From NCBI GenBank assembly GCA_022451835.1, contig JAKUNX010000021.1:1-19705 (forward strand): DNA of 19,705 nucleotides, read 5' to 3'. The notes beneath the pieces were generated by a model. That model did not search any database. It saw only the letters and a program-made list of their open reading frames with translations, and was not told the origin of the DNA. This document shows positions 15,010 through 19,705 of this stretch, one piece after another. Origin of the DNA: Candidatus Poseidoniaceae archaeon. Its GTDB lineage: Archaea > Thermoplasmatota > Poseidoniia > Poseidoniales > Poseidoniaceae. How positions within the stretch are numbered: position 1 is the first letter of the stretch; every line of letters starts with the position of its first letter. Both the position numbers and the translations under genes were made by a program.

Positions 15010-15048
15010 GTGCGCGGATAATACCTCTTCCCTCAAATGTCCGCGCAC
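15010..15048. repeat. GC-rich inverted repeat between two minus-strand genes
   Basis: GTGCGCGGA at 15010-15018 and its exact reverse complement TCCGCGCAC at 15040-15048 flank a 21-base spacer. The arms are strikingly GC-rich in an AT-rich region. On the minus strand it begins five bases after the M28 gene's stop, and it lies upstream of the next gene's ribosome site. It may be an mRNA hairpin, a 3' end signal or an operator; no T-run follows it. Confidence 0.6.
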
Positions 15049-15052
15049 AATG

Positions 15053-16273
15053 TTATAGTTTAAGACTAATATCTGCCATCAAAATAAGTACCAAAATAAA
15101 TGATACAATTATTATTGAAATATACCCTACAGTCCTACTTTTTTCAATATTTTTTTGGATAGAATCATCCAAATTCAAATCAGAGTTTAGATTAGAATCA
15201 TTGTCTAAATCGTCATTATTTACCTGAGACGGCTCTAAAGTCCATGCCGAGGTTCTCAATCCAATTTCCAATATATTGCCAATTAATCCAAGAGATTCAG
15301 CACTGACTTTGTCTGCAGTATCCTCATGAGTATGCCAATAACCACCCCAACGTTCAGCATCTTCTCCGTAATTGATATCGATGAAATTAATTGCAGGTAT
15401 TCCCGCTTCATGAGCAGGAACATGGTCGTCAATAACGCCTCTGGTTTTATTTGGGTTAAAAATCTCAATGCCATAGTCTCCATTACAATCAGTTTCTCCA
15501 TCCATCATCCCTAATGCAGCTGTGATTGGTACAATAGTATCCCACAGTTGGTTAGAAGTGTCAGTAACCTTAGTAAAATCAAGGTATTTATCGCCAATCA
15601 TATCGATAACAATGTATGCAGAAATGTTTGCCTTGTAACTTTCAGTAAGATTTTCTACCCAAGCATATGCTCCATATGACCATGTTAAGGGATATCCGCC
15701 GCCAGGGATTCCTTGATCTTCTGCATCAGAGAAAAATAGTGTGACATCATGATTAAGGTTCATATCAGGTATTATTTTTCCTAATTCAATTAACACTGCT
15801 ACCCCGCTTCCACCATCATTCGCACCATCTATTGGTTTGTCCCTCATTGATTCATTTCCATCTCGCTCTGCCATGTATCTTGTATCATAATGGGCAACAA
15901 AAACAACATTTTGACCTGTTGAGTTCGCTGGGCTAAAAGTTCCAACAAGATTTGTAAGGGTAAAATTTTCTCTTTGATGGCTTGATTCTTCAAATGTCCA
16001 ATCAGACAAGTTTTGAATTATTGAAGTTCTAAGATTTTGCGAGGCATTTGAACCAGGTAGTCTTGGCCCCAAATCTGTTTGCCAAGTAATTGAGGCATTA
16101 GCAGAATTGCTATCAAATGATAAATCATCGATAAATTCACAAGGGTCGCTTCCTTGATATTCAAAATCAGAAATTTCTGAACTGGTTGAACTTAACATGC
16201 ACGAAAACAGCATTGAAATCAATAAAAAAGCCGCAACTGAACGGCTTTTCGATCGAGCGCAACATGTGAGCAT
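15053..16273 (-). CDS. Secreted, membrane-anchored M28 / glutaminyl-cyclase-like enzyme
   Basis: This is a family M28 zinc enzyme of the glutaminyl-peptide cyclotransferase subgroup. A signal-like hydrophobic stretch (about 12-30) leads to LGPRLPGSNA (68-77), HYDTR (His128), GANDGGSG (Asp153), FSDAEDQG (Glu185), IDMIGD (Asp224), DDHVPAHEAGIP (283-293) and YWHTHEDTAD (His314). DDHvP plus WHT is characteristic of glutaminyl cyclases, though an aminopeptidase cannot be excluded. After the catalytic domain come an Asn/Asp-rich linker (about 345-375) and a hydrophobic helix (382-402), so it is probably held on the outer face of the membrane. Many Asn-X-Ser/Thr sequons are present. The ATG is 24 bases after a TATA-like element, consistent with a leaderless transcript. 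It is first in a run with the two genes to its left. Confidence 0.88.
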   Translation of the reverse strand: MLTCCARSKSRSVAAFLLISMLFSCMLSSTSSEISDFEYQGSDPCEFIDDLSFDSNSANASITWQTDLGPRLPGSNASQNLRTSIIQNLSDWTFEESSHQRENFTLTNLVGTFSPANSTGQNVVFVAHYDTRYMAERDGNESMRDKPIDGANDGGSGVAVLIELGKIIPDMNLNHDVTLFFSDAEDQGIPGGGYPLTWSYGAYAWVENLTESYKANISAYIVIDMIGDKYLDFTKVTDTSNQLWDTIVPITAALGMMDGETDCNGDYGIEIFNPNKTRGVIDDHVPAHEAGIPAINFIDINYGEDAERWGGYWHTHEDTADKVSAESLGLIGNILEIGLRTSAWTLEPSQVNNDDLDNDSNLNSDLNLDDSIQKNIEKSRTVGYISIIIVSFILVLILMADISLKL

Positions 16274-16297
16274 TATAGAATCCTATTAGACCGACCC

Positions 16298-16304
16298 TTA
16301 AATA
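16298..16304 (-). promoter_or_regulatory. TATA-box-like element, M28 gene promoter
   Basis: TATTTAA on the minus strand, 25-31 bases upstream of the ATG at 16273, the expected archaeal TATA distance for a leaderless mRNA. On the plus strand it reads TTAAATA, 56 bases before the ATG at 16360, so it might also serve the divergent protease gene with a short leader. Judged by position and sequence only. Confidence 0.5.
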
Positions 16305-16359
16305 CTTCTTTTTTACTGCTCAATTTGAATGCAATAACGCATTTAGTGGGATTTGAAAT

Positions 16360-19300
16360 ATGTCGGAAAAACGCTCTACAAAATCAATCTTCTTAATCGC
16401 GCTAATGATGGTTTCATTATCATCCCCAATTTTCTCATCATCAGCGGCAGCAGATTCTGATTCTCAAGCGAATGAAAGAGGATATGATGCTCAAGGAGTA
16501 ATTATCGGCGACCTAGCGGATTTCGATGTTGCAGAAGGCCGAGAATATTTGTTGTTCGATGAAGAAACTCCAGTAGTATCTGCTTATGGATTTATGAAAC
16601 AGGCATGGATTGACGCAGGCAGACCTGGCGTTGAGGAGATGACATATGAACCAGTCAACTATGGTAGAACAAGTGGGAGGGCTTGTAACCCTCATCTTGT
16701 CGGCGATACTCTAACTGTTCCTATTTCTGGAGGTTCATTGGACGCTTATGTAGCAAAAACAACCAGTACTGTGGCATTTGTCGTTCAAAATGGCAGAACA
16801 TTATCTTCCACAGTTTTAAACAACTTAGCGTCTTCCTGGGATTCAACTATTTACCCAACTATGACCACTTATTATGGTAAAGATTACCAAGATGGCAGAG
16901 GTTTAGCTGCCCCAGACATCGATAATAACTGCCAAGTTCAAATCGTGATTTATGACATAGATGGCGCTTTCAATACAGGAGGGTATTTTGCACCATCATT
17001 TGCGAGTTCAAGGGAGGCTGTTTTTATCGACTATGCTGACATAACATTATCTTGGGGCAAGTCAATTATTGCCCATGAATTACAACATTTACTTCACAAT
17101 GCCCAAGACCCATATGAAAATTTATGGATTGACGAAGGTAACGCTGATGTGGCGATTTACCTGTGCTTTGGTTCAGATTCAACGCTAGTTAGCCACCTTA
17201 ATCAATGGACAGAATCTCCTGAGTTATCAATAAGGTGGTGGAATCAAAGATTTGCCGATTATGGTGCTGGATTCATATTTACAATGTATTTAGCAGACCA
17301 TCTTGGAGGCGGTCCAGCGGTTCGTCAATTAGTTCAAGATTCAGCAACAGGTGGAGTTTCTGTCCAAAATTTAGCACTTTCACCTCCTTCGGGACAACCT
17401 GGAATGCTTGGTAGAACTATGAGTGAAATCTTTGCAAATTTCTCAGTTGCAGCCTTTTTAGATTCAGAACAAGGAATCTATGGATTTTCAAACCTTGATC
17501 TTACTCCAACATGCTCTTCAGGGTCTTTCTGTCGGGCTCAGCCAACAGACACTAACAGTGATTGGAGCACTCCATATTCATCAACTGGTCACACAGTAGA
17601 AGGATGGGGTTTGAGGGCATTCAAATTTACTCCTGGTGCATCGTCTCCTGCACCCCTTACCATTAGATTAACAGCAGATGTTAGTCAATTCGATGGAGTA
17701 ATTGTTACTAAGTCAATGGTCGATGGCCTATTGAGCGTTTCAGATCTAGATTTTCAAAGTAATGTGGCAACTGCACTAGTTCCAGGTTTTGGAAATCTAA
17801 CTGATGAGGTTTGGGCGATTACTTGGTATGGTAGTACAGTTGCAGATTGTGATTACACCTCTTGTGGCCCATCTTACCCTCAAGGAACAGTTGACATCGA
17901 AGCAGCAAGAATAACTGCTCCTGCTTCGCTAACAATCAATAATACTGATTTATCAGACCGCGATGGAGACGGAAATGATGATACAGTACAAGTCAACTTT
18001 GACGTTTTCTCAAATGCATTTTTCGAAGATTTAGATGTTGAGACAAAAATTATTGATTCACAAGGACAAGTTGTTGATGAAATAACTTCAAGAATTTCTG
18101 CAGGGGGTGGAGTTAATTCTAATAGTAACATTTGGTTTACTGCTCCTTTTGATGGACAATATACTGTAAAATTCGATATGTACGATATGATTGGATCATT
18201 AGTAGATAGCGTTTCTACTCAACCATGGGATCTTGCAAACATGAGGCCTGTGGCAAATGGTTCAGCATCAACTAATGCAAGTCAGACTTGGGAAAATATT
18301 CAGTTTGTTGGTGGTGGATTTGATGCGTGGGGGCTTTCGTTAGACAACAATACTCTGCCATATCTTGACCAACCTGTAGCTTATGCATGGGATTTTGATG
18401 ATGGGATCTCTTCTAATTTGAAATCACCAACAAGGTCATATCAAAATGTTGGCTTATACAATGCCACATTAAGAATCATGGATCAAGGAAATACTTGGTC
18501 GGAGACAGATATTATCCAAATAAACGTCACAGACGATTCTATTCCCCAGCCGGTTATTACTGTTAATAATGTAGTAATAACTGATAATATAAGCATACTT
18601 ACTAATCAAATGATTCAATTTTCTGCTTCTAGGACTGTTGATAATGTACCTATACAAAATCTTGATTTCCAATGGGAATGGGGAGACGGTACATTTGATG
18701 TTGGCCAGGGCGCCTATATTGCACAACACCAATGGGGTGCTATTGACACAGAAGTAGAGGCATTCAATCTCACATTATCAGTTTTTGATGGTTTCAACAC
18801 TGGGGTAAAGAACATTACAGTATATGTTAACAATAGAATTCCATACCAAATTTTTGCCGAGAATTTAACGACTAATACCTACACCTCAATTATTATGCCA
18901 GATATTTTTGTTGATGATGACGGAACAATAGTTAGCTATGAGTGGAATTTCTTGGATGGGGTAAATCTAGATGGGGGAATTACCGATCAAAATGATGATT
19001 TTGTTCAAACCTCATCAAATTCACCATACCCATCACCCTCTTGGGATACACCTGGAACAAAATCAGTAACTCTCAAGGTAGTAGACGATGATGGAAGTGA
19101 ATCAACTGCTCAACTGTTCGTAAATGTACTAAACCAAGACCCTATTGCAGATTTCATTGTAAGAACAAGTTCTGAAGGTGAGACTGTAGCGATAGACTTC
19201 AGAGCTGAAGATGGCTATGTCGATATACCGTATACCTTTGATGGAATTTCTTCTTATGATATCGACTCATTAACAGGAGATTCTGCTAACTTGATATTTA

Positions 19301-19705
19301 ATTGGTCTTTCGGTGAAGGATCTTATAGTGATAGTGCGATATCAACATTCACCTTTACTGAACCAGGCATTCATGAAGTTTCACTTTATGTCGTAGATGA
19401 CTATGGCGCCCAAAGTTTGACAAAAACAATAACAGTTAGAGTCCAAAATCCATTACCGATAATATCTGTTAGAATTTTAGATGGCTGGGTTGATGGGCAG
19501 CAAATGGACCGCAATTCTCCTCGTCCAGAAGGTTTTATTCCTGATTCTTGGACTCACACTTTTGATGACCAAGAAAATACCTTTACAGCACCTGGATATG
19601 TATTATATTTTGATTCTGAAGGCACTAGGGATGGGGACAGAAGATATGAAGGAAAGTATTCTCCAGTAATGGATGAAGGTAATTCAAATTGGAATGGTAT
19701 TGTCG
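16360..19705 (+). CDS. Large secreted metalloprotease with PKD-like repeats, truncated at the window edge
   Basis: An uninterrupted frame runs from the ATG at 16360 to the right edge (1115 full codons, no stop). Residues 1-30 are a signal peptide (KRSTKSIFLIALMMVSLSS, then SSAAA). The catalytic domain has the zinc motif HELQH (His239, Glu240, His243) and a likely third ligand, Glu259, in ENLWIDEGNAD, as in M6/immune-inhibitor-like gluzincins. A beta domain follows, with a calcium-type DRDGDGNDD stretch at 533-541, then PKD-like repeats at about 630-725, 730-826, 828-927 and 928-1030 and the start of another. Typical PKD cores are visible: WDFDDG (677), WEWGDG, YEWNFLDG, FNWSFGEG. It should be exported and degrade extracellular protein. 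The C-terminal anchor, if any, is outside the window. Confidence 0.88.
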   Translation, partial: MSEKRSTKSIFLIALMMVSLSSPIFSSSAAADSDSQANERGYDAQGVIIGDLADFDVAEGREYLLFDEETPVVSAYGFMKQAWIDAGRPGVEEMTYEPVNYGRTSGRACNPHLVGDTLTVPISGGSLDAYVAKTTSTVAFVVQNGRTLSSTVLNNLASSWDSTIYPTMTTYYGKDYQDGRGLAAPDIDNNCQVQIVIYDIDGAFNTGGYFAPSFASSREAVFIDYADITLSWGKSIIAHELQHLLHNAQDPYENLWIDEGNADVAIYLCFGSDSTLVSHLNQWTESPELSIRWWNQRFADYGAGFIFTMYLADHLGGGPAVRQLVQDSATGGVSVQNLALSPPSGQPGMLGRTMSEIFANFSVAAFLDSEQGIYGFSNLDLTPTCSSGSFCRAQPTDTNSDWSTPYSSTGHTVEGWGLRAFKFTPGASSPAPLTIRLTADVSQFDGVIVTKSMVDGLLSVSDLDFQSNVATALVPGFGNLTDEVWAITWYGSTVADCDYTSCGPSYPQGTVDIEAARITAPASLTINNTDLSDRDGDGNDDTVQVNFDVFSNAFFEDLDVETKIIDSQGQVVDEITSRISAGGGVNSNSNIWFTAPFDGQYTVKFDMYDMIGSLVDSVSTQPWDLANMRPVANGSASTNASQTWENIQFVGGGFDAWGLSLDNNTLPYLDQPVAYAWDFDDGISSNLKSPTRSYQNVGLYNATLRIMDQGNTWSETDIIQINVTDDSIPQPVITVNNVVITDNISILTNQMIQFSASRTVDNVPIQNLDFQWEWGDGTFDVGQGAYIAQHQWGAIDTEVEAFNLTLSVFDGFNTGVKNITVYVNNRIPYQIFAENLTTNTYTSIIMPDIFVDDDGTIVSYEWNFLDGVNLDGGITDQNDDFVQTSSNSPYPSPSWDTPGTKSVTLKVVDDDGSESTAQLFVNVLNQDPIADFIVRTSSEGETVAIDFRAEDGYVDIPYTFDGISSYDIDSLTGDSANLIFNWSFGEGSYSDSAISTFTFTEPGIHEVSLYVVDDYGAQSLTKTITVRVQNPLPIISVRILDGWVDGQQMDRNSPRPEGFIPDSWTHTFDDQENTFTAPGYVLYFDSEGTRDGDRRYEGKYSPVMDEGNSNWNGIV

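Noticed and set aside
14980..15048. N-terminal extension of the carboxypeptidase-regulatory-like protein to a GTG at 15048
   Set aside because: A perfect GGGAGG lies before the GTG at 14979, and the extension consists of the inverted repeat and spacer.
15283..15501. Open frame of 72 codons on the minus strand inside the M28 gene
   Set aside because: It overlaps the conserved DDHVP and WHT region of the M28 protein in a different frame and has no own features.
17880..18732. Two minus-strand open frames (17880-18131 and 18469-18732)
   Set aside because: Both are antisense to the large protease frame, which is open throughout and carries PKD and calcium-type motifs here.
1..19705. tRNA, rRNA, CRISPR array, insertion sequence or phage genes
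   Set aside because: The gaps between genes are too short for rRNA or repeat arrays, none reads as a tRNA cloverleaf, and no transposase, integrase or direct-repeat series was seen. Reading by eye could miss a very short element.

Overview
The window reads as a piece of an AT-rich archaeal chromosome, most likely a planktonic marine euryarchaeon of the Marine Group II (Poseidoniales) type. The archaeal markers are an Orc1/Cdc6 start at the left edge, an archaeal diphthamide enzyme (Dph2), an archaeal-type hypoxanthine/guanine phosphoribosyltransferase, a SerK-like ParB-fold protein, a bacterio-opsin-activator-type HTH regulator and TATA-box/leaderless promoter geometry. The heterotrophic load (acyl-CoA dehydrogenase, secreted M28/QC-like enzyme, large PKD-repeat metalloprotease) fits that lineage, but the taxonomic call is inference; GC content looks like about 35-38% by eye and was not computed.

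Genes are packed tightly: 18 protein genes, 14 on the minus strand, with no gap above about 130 bases. From left to right: (1) a minus-strand run gcvH-like > hpt > dph2 > orc1/cdc6 (right to left), with overlapping or closely spaced ends; (2) a plus-strand acyl-CoA dehydrogenase diverging from that run; (3) a minus-strand pair, a class II CCA-adding enzyme and then an EF-hand protein; (4) a small plus-strand SerK-like gene that collides tail to tail with (5) a minus-strand run of HTH regulator > PCMT-like > HEAT-like > M61 aminopeptidase, preceded by a membrane protein with an Smr-like domain; (6) a plus-strand DUF2085-type membrane protein; (7) a minus-strand run of M28/QC-like enzyme > membrane protein with a carboxypeptidase-regulatory-like domain > thymidylate kinase with a long C-terminal extension; (8) a very large plus-strand secreted metalloprotease with PKD-like repeats, which is still open at the right edge after 1115 codons.

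Functionally the window mixes housekeeping (translation-factor modification, purine salvage, tRNA 3' end synthesis, dTDP synthesis) with protein and peptide turnover (M6-like metalloprotease and M28 enzyme outside the cell, M61 aminopeptidase and a PCMT-like protein inside). Many genes start at TTG or GTG behind clear Shine-Dalgarno sequences, so several starts given here are shorter than the longest open frame. No tRNA, rRNA, CRISPR array, insertion sequence or phage gene was seen. The points most worth a second look are the GcvH-like protein lacking its lipoyl lysine, the short SerK-like protein, the bacterial-type CCA enzyme, the thymidylate kinase fusion, the membrane-anchored Smr-like protein, the divergent PCMT operon and the edge-truncated giant protease.
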